The notes: a model not told the origin generated them from the letters alone. A stretch of 64,000 nt of DNA from Diospyros lotus (GCF_014633365.1 NC_068350.1:35703119-35767118), one strand, 5' to 3'; positions 11,979-23,477 are shown, numbered from the stretch's first letter. Numbers and translations are program-made.

Positions 11979-12845
11979 TCAAGCATCATTTAATTTCCTG
12001 ATTTACCCCTAACGCTCTTCGTTAGGGCTCGGGTGTGTGGGACGGCCTGTAAAGAGGCGTTATCCCAAGTATAAGCACAACACCTTGGTTAAAAAAACTT
12101 GCCATATAACCCTCGTTGCTTTGTCTGGCGGTTAAGCATCTATATATATTTGATAAATTGCATAAAGGACCCCAAGGTTAGGAAAAATTCATGAAATCCC
12201 TTTGAAGTTTCCCATTGTTAAAAAAATATGATGAAATGACTATACTTTGTAATTTTCTTCCTCCTACCAATTCTCATTTATAGAAAAAAAAAATACTATA
12301 ATGATCTTTATGATTAAAGTTTGATTAAACAACCCTCAACTATCACTAAGATTTAATTGAGAACAAATTGATCTCTTACTCGTGTCAAGTAACATATCAA
12401 TTGTTCAACGTGGACAACCAGGGGCATAAGATTGAAGATGGGAATGCCCACTCTGCTGTTAGGCTATGTGAGGCAAAATAATTGGGGCTTTTGATTGAGA
12501 TGCACAAAAATATAAGAAAAGAAAGGGGAGAATTGGGGTTAAAGTGACTGTAAAGAAATTATTGTAATTTCTCAAAACAAAGAGGTCCCATGAAATTTTT
12601 ATCATATCATATGTCATATGGTGTCATTAGAATATATGTTTATAGCTTTATCTTAGTGATAATCCACGGGTAACGTAACTCACTCTAAGTACAAAATATG
12701 AGAGTAAGAAATCAATGTCAATTCTTTCCGGAGACAAAATTATGTGCCAACAACCCTAATGCACTCCGTTGGGCGAATGAAGAAGCATGAAAACCAATCA
12801 TTACAGTTCAATGATCGGCTGGAAATCACTTAATTGCTTGCTTGT
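11979..12845. other. intergenic DNA and 3' UTR of the minus-strand cyclin
   Basis: The part next to the cyclin stop codon (about 12650-12845) is the likely 3' UTR on the minus strand. The rest is AT-rich. Phrases at 12150-12400 (AAGGACCCCAAGG, TGATTAAACAACCCTCAA) resemble decayed transposon DNA, but no ends could be matched. Confidence 0.45.
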
Positions 12846-15003
12846 TCATGATGTAGCCAAAAGGGCTTTGGCCGGTGGCAGCAATGCAACGCTGCCCTTC
12901 TCAGGCTTCGAGTACTTCCTATAGATGGCCTTGAGCTTGCTTTCTGCTGCTCCCGAGTGGAAACCAACCAGAAGCTTGGCACAGTCCCTGTTGTTCAGGA
13001 GAAAATTCATCAGCATTTGATTGATTCACACAAGAAAGAAAGGAATGAGAGAGACAGAGACCCTTTGGATTGGAAAACTCACATCAGCTGTGGCTCTGAG
13101 AAGCCAGTGTGCAGCTTCAGCGTCTCGTTCCAGAGGGGGCTCTTGCTGAGGGTGCACCGAGCGGCGTACACGGCCGAGGCGGCCAGCATCGACGGGCAGA
13201 AGATTATGGCGTCGTAGCCCATAATCCCCAGCTCCCCCAGAAAATACACCATGTTTTCAACCTGAACAGTTTCGCTGTCAGAACAGTGAAAACGAAAACT
13301 GAAAACTGAAAGCTGAAAGCTGCTGCTTACGTCCTGATCAGGGACCGACGCTTTTATGAAGCGGGCGAGGAAGACGTAAGGTGTGGGGACAGTAAGGTTC
13401 CATTCGAGCCTTCCCAGGATGTTTTTCTCCATAACCAGAACCTGTTCGTTGGTGTAAGCTCTGTCCGAGATGCAGACGAAATCGTTCACTTCCGGGGCCC
13501 AAATTTCTTCGTATTTGGAGGCGATGAGCATGGCGGCGACGCCCAGTAACTGTAGCTCCCTCCTCGACACCGCCTTCGAAGCGAGGTATCGATCGACGAT
13601 GTTTACGGTCAGGTACAGAGTCTCCGGCATCAGCTCGAACTTGTGGTGAACTTCTATCAGCCAATCCACCAGAATGGATCTCATTTTGTCGTTGATCTCC
13701 GGCTGCGAGTCCATGTAATCGTGAACTCTGATTTCATTCTGCAGCAACACACAGTTACACGGAGTAAGAGAAAATCACTCCAATTGAAGAGAAAATTACA
13801 GATTAATAGAAAATTATTCACCTCTGCGAGCTTGTAGAACTTGTATATATCTTCAACGTATTCAACGACGGCCAAATCGTTTTCCACATCGGCAGCATCA
13901 ATATCCACAATATCCAGTTTTGGCTTCTCAATTAACCCGCAAGCAGCCTGCAGAGTTTTGATAAGAAAAATGTGATCTCTGAAACCCAAATTTCGAATTT
14001 TTTTAATCATATTTTGGTAAGAGAATTCTGGGTTCGATAAATGGATTGAAAATAAATCACCTTGCTTCGAGCAGTGAGGACAGAAGTAAGAGATTGGGCC
14101 TTCTTCCTGGCGTACCCTTGTTCTGGCTTCTTCTTGTTGGCAGGCCTCTCCTTCTTGACCTTGTCTTCTTCAGTATCAGGACTTATTTCAATCACGGTTT
14201 GGGGCTTCGGCTTTACGGTGACTTTCCTCTGAGCGGCCTTTGGGGCTGCGGCAATGGCTCCATCTGGGACCGCTTTCTGCAACTTCTGGTTTTCGCCTTG
14301 TGCATTGGCAAGTATTTGGGCACAGAAACCCCTGCAAGAATTAGAGAGAAGACGCCTCTCTGTAAATACTTCTGTACGACTTCTTCATACAAATCATTGA
14401 ACTCAATACAAAATACATTGTTTTGATTCTGATGAACCTTGTGACAGGGCGAGAGATCTGCTTGGCATCGATTCCTCGAACAGTAGGGACTAGGTTACCG
14501 ATATCGCCTAGAGCCCGGCGATTTCTTCCTTGGGCATCGGCCTTTTTGTTCTGCTTCCCACCGGCGGCAACTGCCTCTCCTGGGAATGCTTCAATTCGGA
14601 AGAAATCTGTCAATTTTTATGGAAAGATCTATAATAACATCTATCCCTCAACTCAACTTCAACAACTATCCTCGTCAAAAGGCTTACTTTCAGAGAACCA
14701 TAATCAGAACTAGAACCCATATGAACGAATAAAACACGGTTTTAATCAAGAAAGTCGCTTGAATCAAAACATAGACAAATCCAAGAAAATTAAGGCGGCC
14801 ACGACTAGAAAGCCAAACCCCATGGTCAAATCATTCGCTGCGCATGGTTCCACAAACCCCCTTTTAGGACTTGAATGATCGGGTTACTCTTTCTAACATT
14901 AATGGAAAATAGAACCAAAAAAATTCAAGAAAATCAACGAAGAACGTTTCTGGAGAAGGGATGTACCCATGTTTTTCTGTTGAACAGCTGGTCTTGAAGC
15001 CAT
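12846..15003 (-). CDS. CYCB1: B1-type mitotic cyclin, left copy (443 aa, 7 exons)
   Basis: Regulatory subunit of mitotic CDK, acting in the nucleus at G2/M. Exons: 14967-15003, 14438-14606, 14061-14331, 13822-13947, 13331-13738, 13083-13261, 12846-12987. All junctions are GT-AG and the frame is continuous to a TGA. Residues 42-50 (RRALGDIGN) are the destruction box for APC/C-driven proteolysis. The first cyclin box lies in exon 5 with MRSILVDWLIEVHHKFELMP, and exons 6-7 hold the C-terminal cyclin fold ending in PPAKALLATS. Length and motifs fit plant CYCB1. It is an inverted duplicate of the gene at 19343-21419, with the same exon phases. Oddity: the exon 2 acceptor used by the right copy is mutated here (GAATTG), so an upstream acceptor, TGACAG, must serve, adding five residues (DFFRI) in frame. 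The start ATG (15003-15001) matches the family MASRP start. Confidence 0.94.
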
Positions 15004-15186
15004 ATCAGAACCTTGAAACCGCGCAAGAACACCCCCAACTCCCGACAAAAATGACGATACGAATCTCCAAATCTCTCTCTCACCCTCTCTCTCTCTCTCT
15101 CTCTCTCTGAATGTTTAGGAAGAAAAAGAATTAGGGGGACAGAAAGGGCATCCTGTGTTTTTGAAGCTTGAGGCGAGGCTTCTCTT

Positions 15187-15286
15187 CCAACGGTCTTATT
15201 TTTAAAATTTCGACCGTTGGCTGGTGTGGCCAATCCAACGGCTTTTGTTGTGGTTTCTTAGTTCTCAAGAGCGTATCAGCCGTTGG
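15187..15286 (-). promoter_or_regulatory. cluster of MSA-type AACGG sites, left CYCB1 promoter
   Basis: Four copies of the CCAACGG core occur at 15187-15193, 15214-15220 (inverted), 15235-15241 and 15280-15286 (inverted). CCAACGG is the core of the M-specific activator element bound by three-repeat MYB proteins, which drives G2/M expression of plant B-type cyclins. They lie about 185-285 bp upstream of the start codon. A CT/GA microsatellite (15072-15108), probably in the 5' UTR, lies between them and the gene. Confidence 0.8.
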
Positions 15287-15660
15287 TGGTGCTTAGTGAT
15301 AATATACGATACCTTTTAGGGTTAATGCAAGCAACAGTGGGTACTTTGCCTACTTAGTAAGATTTCATAGAGCTATTTCATTATTTTAACTGTGAAAATT
15401 AATGGATGGTGACATCGTGAAATAAAAAAAAAAAAAAAAGTTTAGTGCATGAATTGAGAAAAAAATAAACTGTGATACCACATTGAAGTGATGTATTATC
15501 TCTCGAAAACAAGGAGACAAAGCCAACTTTACCCCCTAGAGGACAAGCATAAGACTCAATGGCCATGATATAGTAACGTGCTCATATTGTACAAACTTGC
15601 AAGAATATAGAGACCCCTTAGTATACAACAATCTTTCAGCACTAGTATTTTATAGGCAAT
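15287..15660. other. spacer between the cyclin promoters
   Basis: AT-rich DNA with an A-run at 15423-15439. No ORF, inverted repeat or recognisable motif beyond the adjacent promoter cluster could be supported. Confidence 0.5.
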
Positions 15661-15831
15661 CAGGAGTGGATCTAGGTGTAGATCCGGGAGAGGGCTACCC
15701 CCAGCAGATCCATGAATATTTTAGTCTTTTTTCTCCCTAAATAGGCTAGATTTACCTTGCAGATTTGAGAGGAGATTGAATCTGGGGGAGGGGGCTGCAA
15801 CCCGTGCCTGCCCCTCCTAAATCCGCCCCTG
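15661..15831. mobile_element. short hAT-like MITE in the cyclin spacer
   Basis: Ends are inverted: CAGGAGTGGATCTAGG on the left and, complemented, CAGGGGCGGATTTAGG on the right (13 of 16 agree). The 8-bp flanks TAGGCAAT (15653-15660) and TAAGCGAT (15832-15839) agree at six positions. The 171-bp element has no coding capacity. It is a different end family from the GCCGGC-ended hAT copies in this window. Confidence 0.72.
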
Positions 15832-16264
15832 TAAGCGATGATACCCTACCTATTTTTTTTTCCCTTGGAGTGATAGCATATCACCATCTCATGTTGGGCA
15901 AAACCTTGCCTACTCTTCTCTTGCAAAGTGTTTGGTTTATTGATATTTTAACTCATTCTTGCCTTCTCTTATGTAATTGTCAAAGAATACTTTGTTGACA
16001 CCCAAACCTAATGTCACTTAGTGCATACTTCTATTCCATCCAAACACCACTCTCACACTACTTGTCATCACAAATATATATGTATATATATAAAGTATAA
16101 AATAAATAATAATAATAATAAATTTTATATTTATAATAATATTTAAATATATAAATATATTATGACAACTATCAATGAAGAGTTTTCATATTGTGAAATC
16201 ACTTACAATTGTCGTATTACTCCTCGTTGTTTTCTATCATTTTTTGGTGCGCCTCTTCGTATCC

Positions 16265-17144
16265 TAGGGTCGGCTTAAGAGTTGGTGGACCTCAAGCAAT
16301 AATTATTTTAGTAGTTCTATAAAAAAAATAAAAATTATTAAAAATGCACATGTAAAAATTTTTAGATTTTTTTATATATAAAAGCTAAAAAACATTATAT
16401 TTTGACTTAACACATACATGTTAAGAATAAGTTGACAAAATTGTTAGTCCCCTCAGTTGCAACTTATAAATTATATAACACGAGACCACACTCAATCATT
16501 AACAAAATTATTCGACAAAATTGTTAAACCTCTTACTTGAACTTATAGAATTACATACATATTAGATATCACCCTCAATCATTAATAAGGTTATAAATTA
16601 AACCCATTATCTCGAAAAATATTATAGTTTTCAAAAATTAAATTTTATTTTCAGTGCACTCTAATTTTAAGAAATAACAAAAAACAATTTCTCTAGTATC
16701 ATGAGATATCATTATCGTCGTGCATACAAAATTGAAAGTTGACATAAAATAGAATTGTTCCAAATAAATAAATAAAATAAAATAAAACCAGAAAAATAAA
16801 ACATAACCAAATAGATGTAGATGGGTACCTTTCTGTGTCTTGCTCCTCCATCATAGTTGGAAAAAGGACTAGGGCTTTAAATAGAGGGAGTCCATTAGGG
16901 CCTACATGACAACATACCAAACAAGTAGCATCCAGACATTGTATTTTCTATTTATTATTTTATTTATTTTTTTACCTTTGAACAAATTTAAGATTATCCT
17001 TTTCTCAATCTCAGTTCAATTCAGAGTTTATTGTTCACAATTGTCAAAATAAACAACTCACATGAATGCACTCAAGAGTGAGTTGGGGCCCCCTTTTTTC
17101 GGAGCCCTAAGCAAACAAGTGACCTATGCCTTAAGTCAACCTTG
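16265..17144. mobile_element. diverged hAT-derived element (GCCGGC-end family)
   Basis: Left end TAGGGTCGGCTTAAG and, complemented, right end CAAGGTTGACTTAAG are diverged inverted repeats. Near the right end GGGGCCCCC...GGAGCCCTAAGC and GACCTATGCCTTAAG parallel the wording inside the 261-bp MITE at 6873-7133 (GGGGCCCC, GGCCTATGCCTTGG). No matching 8-bp flank remains (TCGTATCC versus ATTCCTCC). The 880-bp body is AT-rich with no transposase ORF, so it is an old non-autonomous copy. Confidence 0.6.
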
Positions 17145-17529
17145 ATTCCTCCTAACCAGAGGCTCATGCCCCTCTTTCACTTCTCAACCTTTCACTAGCA
17201 AGGCCCTCAAGTCCAACTCTAAGACCGTTGACTATTTGATATTTCCATATCGAAGCACCTTTCGTCTTTCACCAAGCCCATCGATTTGAAAATCTTCAAG
17301 CCAAAAAAGCAAATCCTTGTTATTCTCAAGATAACTTCTGTACCCATGTCTGCGGTCGGGGTAGTGAATAACAAGATGAAAAAGAGCCCCAGCGACACAC
17401 ATCTAGTCTTTTTTATCCCTCATTTTGTAGTTACAACAATGGAAGAGTTGTTTTGTTGATTCATGGTCACTGAGACTCGTGAAAAAGAGTTATTTTGTGC
17501 AAGTTAAAACAATTTTGTATTCATCGAAA

Positions 17530-17920
17530 TAGGTAAAGGTGAGTAAAATTTTGATTAAACCAAAATAACTAAATCGAATTGGTCAAAATGAGCAGTTCGA
17601 CTTGGTTCAATTTGTAGACCGATTCAGTTCAATTTTTAAATTTGAGTTTTTTGATTAATTGGTTCAGTTCAAATTCCTTATTAAAATAATTGAATCAATC
17701 GAAATGTCAAAAATGATATTATTTTTTACCAAATTAAGAAATAGAGAATGACAAATTCAGTAGAACTGTAAAAGAAGCTAATCAATAGAATGAAAGGATT
17801 TTTTTTTTTTTGTTTTAATTTTTTAAATTTTAATTAACTATTCAATCGATTCGATTCGATTTTTAGAAAAAGTTCGATATATTCAATTTGAACAATTTGG
17901 TCGATTTGAATACTCATGGG
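17530..17920. repeat. eroded interspersed repeat rich in CGATTCGAT words
   Basis: Repeated words GGTTCAGTTCAA, GATTAATTGG and CAATCGATTCGATTCGAT, with a start GGTGAGTAAAATTTTG and an end TACTCATGGG that are loosely inverted, suggest a short DNA transposon. Similar words occur at 8250-8470. The limits and superfamily are not resolved. Confidence 0.4.
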
Positions 17921-17960
17921 AATAGGTATTTTGACGTGATTTATAATATAAAGGGTTTAT

Positions 17961-18017
17961 TGCACATATAAGAAGTATATTACATAATTATTATGTAAAA
18001 AATTCTTTATATGTGCA
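17961..18017. repeat. 57-bp near-perfect hairpin
   Basis: Outer arms TGCACATATA and TATATGTGCA, then AGAA and TTCT, then TTACATAA and TTATGTAA around a small loop, give an almost continuous palindrome. The role is unknown; it could be a tiny MITE remnant or a folded precursor, but no expression evidence is available. Confidence 0.7.
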
Positions 18018-19002
18018 CAAGATATGTGCTCGCAAGTACGAAAAAAAGAATCAGAAGATAACAATTTGTGTGCAAGTGTATTATAGGAGAAGTTACATTT
18101 TATTATGTGATTTCTTTAAAATAGTCTTTTTATGGAGTCTCAATCCTAGTTCACAAGTCGATTTTTTTTAATTGGAGAATAAAAAATAAAAATTTTATTT
18201 TTTAAAATTGTACTAGACTTTAGGAAATTTTAAAAATATTCTATTTGAAAAACACGATTTTCTAATTTAGGGCCACTTCAAATCTCGTCAGCAACAATTT
18301 TTTTCTTTTTATTTCTATTTTTCCTAGTGTTTCACTTATACTCATCTGCACACTCATCACACTTTTCTTTTCTCTTTCCTACCACCATCTCCCTGTGAGC
18401 ACAACTAATCTCTTCTCTTATTGTCTTTGTTCGTATCACTACGATGATGAGCACTATTGATGCCTATTTCTTTACCACCATCTTTTTCTTTTTTTGTCGT
18501 CTTCACTTCTCAACCAACACCATCATACCTCCCTCTATCATTGCAAAGGCAATTACTCTTATACTCATCGGGCTGCATTAAGGATTCCCTTCTCCCATTT
18601 TCATTGATCTTTTCATCTCTTCTTTTATGTGATTTTGAACATATTATCTCGTTTTTTAAAGTTTAAAATTAGTTTCATATTTAATTGAAATAAAAATATG
18701 AGAACAAAAATAAAAATTAAAGATAAGAAATAAAAAACATTCTCCACAAATAAACATGCCCTAAGTTTTTATACAAACTCATTATAGTGATTTGTAAAAC
18801 TTGATCAAAATTTAATATACAAATCATGAATTATTCAAGGAATTAGTCTCACCAAATCATGTCAAACTTAGCCCCCAAAAAATCTTTTTTTTTTTTTTTT
18901 CCCTCTAACGTGACTTTGGGGAAAAACAAATAACACAAACGAAGGGGTTATTGGAAAGAAATTCCATTGATTTTTTTACCCATATAACATGGTAAACAGC
19001 GG

Positions 19003-19126
19003 CAACGGTTACTTTTACGGTATCGCAACGGCTAGTTGGGGTTCTCGTGAAATTAGAAACTAAATCGAAAGCCGTTGGATCTACCCCAATCCGACGGCCG
19101 AGATTTCATCAAAAAAAGACCGTTGG
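19003..19126 (+). promoter_or_regulatory. cluster of MSA-type AACGG sites, right CYCB1 promoter
   Basis: AACGG cores lie at 19003-19008 (CAACGG), 19025-19031 (GCAACGG), 19072-19078 (inverted CCAACGG) and 19120-19126 (inverted CCAACGG), about 215-340 bp upstream of the start codon. The last two match the left promoter in order and in neighbouring sequence (AAGCCGTTGGAT and AAGACCGTTGGA). A TATA-like ACATAAAGG at 19148-19156 and a GA-rich leader (19192-19229) follow. Confidence 0.8.
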
Positions 19127-19342
19127 AGTGAAGCGTCGTCTTCAGCTACATAAAGGGGTGCATTTCCAGACCCCAAAGTCTTGTTCTTCCGCGAGAGAGA
19201 GAGCGAGAGGGAGAGCGAGAGGGAGAGCGCTACAAGTTAAGAAGGGACTCAGAGTGGGGGGTCCCTCGTGCAAGTCTGTATCGTCGTTATTGTCGAAATT
19301 TGGCGGAGCCCTCGCCAGGATTAATAATCCGAGGTTTCTGAT

Positions 19343-21419
19343 ATGGCGTCAAGACCCGTTGTTGAACATAATAACATGGGTATGTCTCTTCTCCAAAAGT
19401 CGTTTCCGTTCGTTCTCTGTATGCCTTCCCCATTCATTAATCTCCTTATCTATGATCAATACAACTGTTTTGGATTCATTAGTTTTTCTGGGTGTTTCAC
19501 TCGTGTATTCATCTTCAAGACAAGCGATTTTCTTGATTATTCTCTCTGTTTTTTTCGTGTTTGTGAGTCCTATTTTTCTGACAGATTTTCTTGTGAATAG
19601 AAGCAGTCGCAGGTGAGGCGGTTGCTGCCGGCGGGAAGCAGAAGAAAAACGCCGATGCCCAAGGAAGAAACCGCCGGGCTCTCGGCGATATCGGCAACCT
19701 TGTCCCTACTGTTCGAGGAATCGATGCCAAACAGATCTCCCGCCCCGTCACAAGGTTCCCCCCTGCCTCTCTACGATATATGTTCTCTTAGAAGAAACAC
19801 GGGACTCAAAACAATCTATTTTCGTGCCGAATTGAATGAATTATACGAATCATAAACCTAGCGCTCTGTGATTCTGCAGGAGTTTCTGCGCCCAGTTACT
19901 TGCGAATGCACAAGCTGCCGCGGCAGCTGAAAACAAGAAGTTGCAGAAAGGTGTCCCAGATGGAGCCATTGTTGCTCAACCAGCCGACGCCGGAAAAGGA
20001 GTTGCCGTGACGAAGGCGGTACAGAGGAAAGTCGCCGTCAAGCCGAAACCCGAAACCGTGATTGAGATAAGTCCAGACGCTGAAGAAGATGCCAAGAAGG
20101 AAAAGCGTGCGAACAAGAAAAGGCCAGAGCAAGGTGGAGCGTCTGACAGAAAGAAGGCCCAGTCTCTTACTTCAGTCCTTACTGCTCGAAGCAAGGTGAT
20201 TTTCAATCCAAAATGTGGTTAAAAATGCAAATCCAGATGCAGTTACCAATACAAGTTGGATTCCAAATTACAATTTTCTTCTGAAAATTGATAAGAACAT
20301 TGCAGGCTGCTTGCGGGTTAGCTGAGAAGGCAAAGCAGCAGGTTGTGGACATTGATGCTGCGGATGTGGATAACGATTTGGCCGCCGTTGAATACGTTGA
20401 AGATATATACAAGTTCTACAAGCTGGCAGAGGTGAATGGTTTTCTCTTAATCTGTAATTTTCTCCTTAATTGGTGTAATTTTCTCTTAATCCGTGTAACT
20501 GTGTCGCTGCAGAATGAGAGCAGAGTCCACGATTACATGGACTCACAACCGGAGATCAACGAGAGAATGAGATCCATTCTGGTGGATTGGCTGATAGAAG
20601 TTCACCTCAAGTTCGAGCTGATGCCGGAGACTCTGTATCTGACCGCAAACATCGTTGATCGGTACCTTGCTTCGACGACGGTGCGGAGGCGGGAGCTGCA
20701 GCTTCTGGGCATGGCCGCCATGCTCATCGCCTCCAAATACGAGGAAATCTGGGCCCCGGAAGTGAACGATTTCGTCTGCATCTCCGACAGAGCTTACACC
20801 AACGAACAGGTGTTGGTAATGGAGAAAAGCATCCTGGGAAGTCTCGAATGGAACCTCACTGTCCCCACGCCTTACGTCTTCCTCGCCCGCTTCATCAAGG
20901 CCTCGGTCCCCGACCAAGACGTAAGCAGCGGCCTTCAGTTTTTTGTTTTCGGTTTTTCAGTCTTCAGTATTCCTTTTCACTGTCCTAAAACTGTTCAGGT
21001 TGAAAACATGGCGTATTTTCTGGGGGAGTTGGGGATTATGGGCTACGACGCCATAATCTTCTGCCCGTCGATGCTGGCCGCCTCGGCCGTGTACGCCGCT
21101 CGGTGCACCCTCAGCAAGAGCCCCCTCTGGAACGAGACGCTGAAGCTGCACACTGGCTTCTCAGAGCCACAGCTGATGTGAGTTTTCCAATCCAAAGGGT
21201 CTCTGTCTCTCTCATTCTTTCTTTCTTGTGTGAATCAATCAAATGCTGATGAATTTTCTCCTGAACAACAGGGACTGTGCCAAGCTTCTGGTTGGTTTCC
21301 ACTCGGGAGCAGCAGAAAGCAAGCTCAAGGCCATCTATAGGAAGTACTCGAAGCCTGAGAAGGGCAGCGTTGCATTGCTGCCACCGGCCAAAGCTTTGTT
21401 GGCCGCCACCACATCATGA
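19343..21419 (+). CDS. CYCB1: B1-type mitotic cyclin, right copy (455 aa, 7 exons)
   Basis: Same role as the left copy: activation and targeting of mitotic CDK, destroyed at anaphase. Exons: 19343-19379, 19601-19754, 19880-20195, 20306-20431, 20513-20920, 20999-21177, 21272-21419; all GT-AG, phases as in the left copy. Destruction box RRALGDIGN is at residues 37-45. The first cyclin box begins near residue 230 (MRSILVDWLIEVHLKFELMP), and the C-terminal box is encoded by exons 6-7. The variable linker in exon 3 is longer than in the left copy (an extra AAAAA run and an AQPADAGKGVAVT segment). Exon 6, intron 6 and exon 7 are almost identical to the left copy although exons 2-5 are clearly diverged. 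The start is the first ATG of the MASRP-type N-terminus after a GA-rich leader. Which of the two is ancestral cannot be told. Confidence 0.95.
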
Positions 21420-21861
21420 ACAAACTCTTGTTTCTTCATCTTAATGTATTTTTTGCGTCATTGAGAAATCCATTGACCAAGATGTCGCTGACTGTTCAAA
21501 CTTGCTTTCTACTTCATTCATGCAAATTGATCAAAAATCCATGATATCCAACCCGACTTATAAATGGATTAAGACCCATGTCCCAGAATAATGAACTTGG
21601 GTCCAATACAAATGAATTTAGAATGAAGTATATTATTTGTCAGATCTAAATCTCCCAGTCCATGACACGCAATACTTCCATTAGAAGTTTTACTTTCTTC
21701 TTCCAAACAAAAATACTTCCCCCTTTTGTACTAACTTATCAATGGAATCCCGTTTGGTGGGTGGCACAGTTAAGCAATAAACGTGGATTAGATTTATATA
21801 AGAAGGCAGGAATCTTGGAATGGAAGTCAAAAGCTGGGTATTAAATGGGCAAATACAAGAA

Positions 21862-21887
21862 GGGGGGGGGGGGGGGGGGGGGGGGGG
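21862..21887. repeat. 26-base poly-G tract
   Basis: A run of 26 uninterrupted G on the plus strand. It gives a spurious poly-proline frame on the minus strand. Such tracts can fold as G-quadruplexes and are prone to sequencing and assembly error, so the exact length is doubtful. Confidence 0.85.
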
Positions 21888-22212
21888 CCTTACTATCACC
21901 GCAACCAAACAGAGGCGCAGGGGGGTTTATTATTGGGGATCATGAAAAAAGCATCTTTTGTGGGTTGGATGAGATAATTGAGTGATGATCTTAAAAATCA
22001 AAGCCCTCGTTTGATTCATTCCCACATCATATCTATTATCCACAGAGCTCACGCGCTCCCAAAGTCACCCACCCTTTTAAAGCATTTCTCTAATCCCAAT
22101 CATGTCCCCTCCCTTGCCTTCTTCTCCTTCACCTCCCACTCTCCACCCCACTCCACGCGCCCATCAATATCCATTTGATTAGGGCTTAAGAACAACCACC
22201 CCTACCCCTAGT

Positions 22213-22407
22213 TAAGGTTAGAGACAAGGTAAGCAAGACCTTCTCCCACTCTATCTTATTGTCGTCACTAGTGAAAAGTATCATCTATAAGTATCATCTA
22301 TGATACATATTATGAGTTAAGGTTAGAGACAAGGTAGGCCAAGACCTTCCCCCACCCTATCTTATTGTCATCACTAGTGAAAAGTATCATCTATGATATA
22401 TATGAAT
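22213..22407 (+). repeat. tandem duplication, unit about 100 bp
   Basis: The phrases GGTTAGAGACAAGGTA, AAGACCTTC, CACCCTATCTTATTGTC and ATCACTAGTGAAAAGTATC appear at 22213-22290 and again at 22321-22400 in the same order. A smaller repeat, TATCATCTAT, lies inside the first unit. No gene is involved. Confidence 0.75.
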
Positions 22408-23477
22408 TAATATGAACCAAGGGAGAAATTATCGATAATTTTTCAATGACGCAAGTTGTCATTTTTTGAGAAAAAAAAAATTGTGAAAGACCCTCAAATG
22501 CTATGAATATGATTGTCCAAAGAGTTGTGAGAAAAAGCATAACAATGAAACAAACAGTGAATAACAAAGGATAATGAATTTTTTCAAAGTATAGGAAAAA
22601 CTAATCTATCTCGTACTTATTGATATTTATCCTCTTATATTTGTGAAAGTTTATTTATTAGTAAAAATTTATACTTTTAAGAGTCTTAGATTTATGATAT
22701 GATGATATACATTAGTCTCTCTTATCTTATATGGTGAGACTATGTTGAATTAAATATATCATCTTTAATTTTCCTAAATTAGTCGGGCAACTTCTCATTT
22801 TAATTTACAATCCTAAAATATCAAATGTGTATGCGTCACATAAATATGTTAGACTTGCCTCTTCTATTACATATGTTTATGTACAATCATTATATAATGT
22901 TCGATCACTATAAAATATTAATATGATTAAAATTATGTTGTTTGAACTAAATCTTAGACTTGCGATATTTGTACACATGCTTTGCACATGCTTTGGAGAG
23001 TGGAATGCTGTGATAATAAGTGATATATAATGCCACAGTTTTTATTAGTTAAATGATGAAATTACTTATATTTATTGTCGTCACATTAATAATAAACACT
23101 CATATAATAAATGATTATTTAAATAATTATAAAATATTAATGTGATAAAATCATCACATATTTGTTAATATAATGACACATGATATAATCTTGTCGAATG
23201 AACATTCTACTATTATTTACAATATAACATGCTATATGATCATTTACTAGTATAAAGATTGAAAAAAGAAAAGAAAAGATGAAGGTCGGCTTAATTGAAT
23301 GTTAACGGAGAAGTAGGAGTGGGATGGATGAGTTGCACGCGCTGTGGAGAGAAATGGGGAGTGGGAATGTATGTGAAAAGGGGGAAGAGAATAATAGGAG
23401 TGTGGAATAACGCTCGCTCACTCTCAGGTAGTAAGGAAGGAAGGAAAAGAGCCCCAAATCCCGGAAAAATAAAACCT

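Larger units (their letters stand above)
17145..19002. other. intergenic DNA upstream of the right cyclin
   Basis: Contains an eroded repeat (17530-17920) and a hairpin (17961-18017), listed separately, and a pyrimidine-rich stretch at 18290-18560 of unknown nature. The 69-codon frame at 18457-18666 is a low-complexity S/L/P run with no family match. No gene is supported. Confidence 0.5.
21420..23477. other. intergenic DNA between CYCB1 and the MYBC1-like gene
   Basis: Begins with the probable 3' UTR of the cyclin. It contains a 26-base G run (21862-21887) and a tandem duplication (22213-22407), listed separately. The stretch 22410-23280 is AT-rich with no ORF. The 60-95 codon frames near 21662-21908, 21978-22178 and 23295-23589 have no family features and alternate strands. 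Confidence 0.55.

Noticed and set aside
16257..17152. 8-bp duplication for the 880-bp hAT-derived element
   Set aside because: TCGTATCC and ATTCCTCC agree at only three positions; the element is called from its ends alone.
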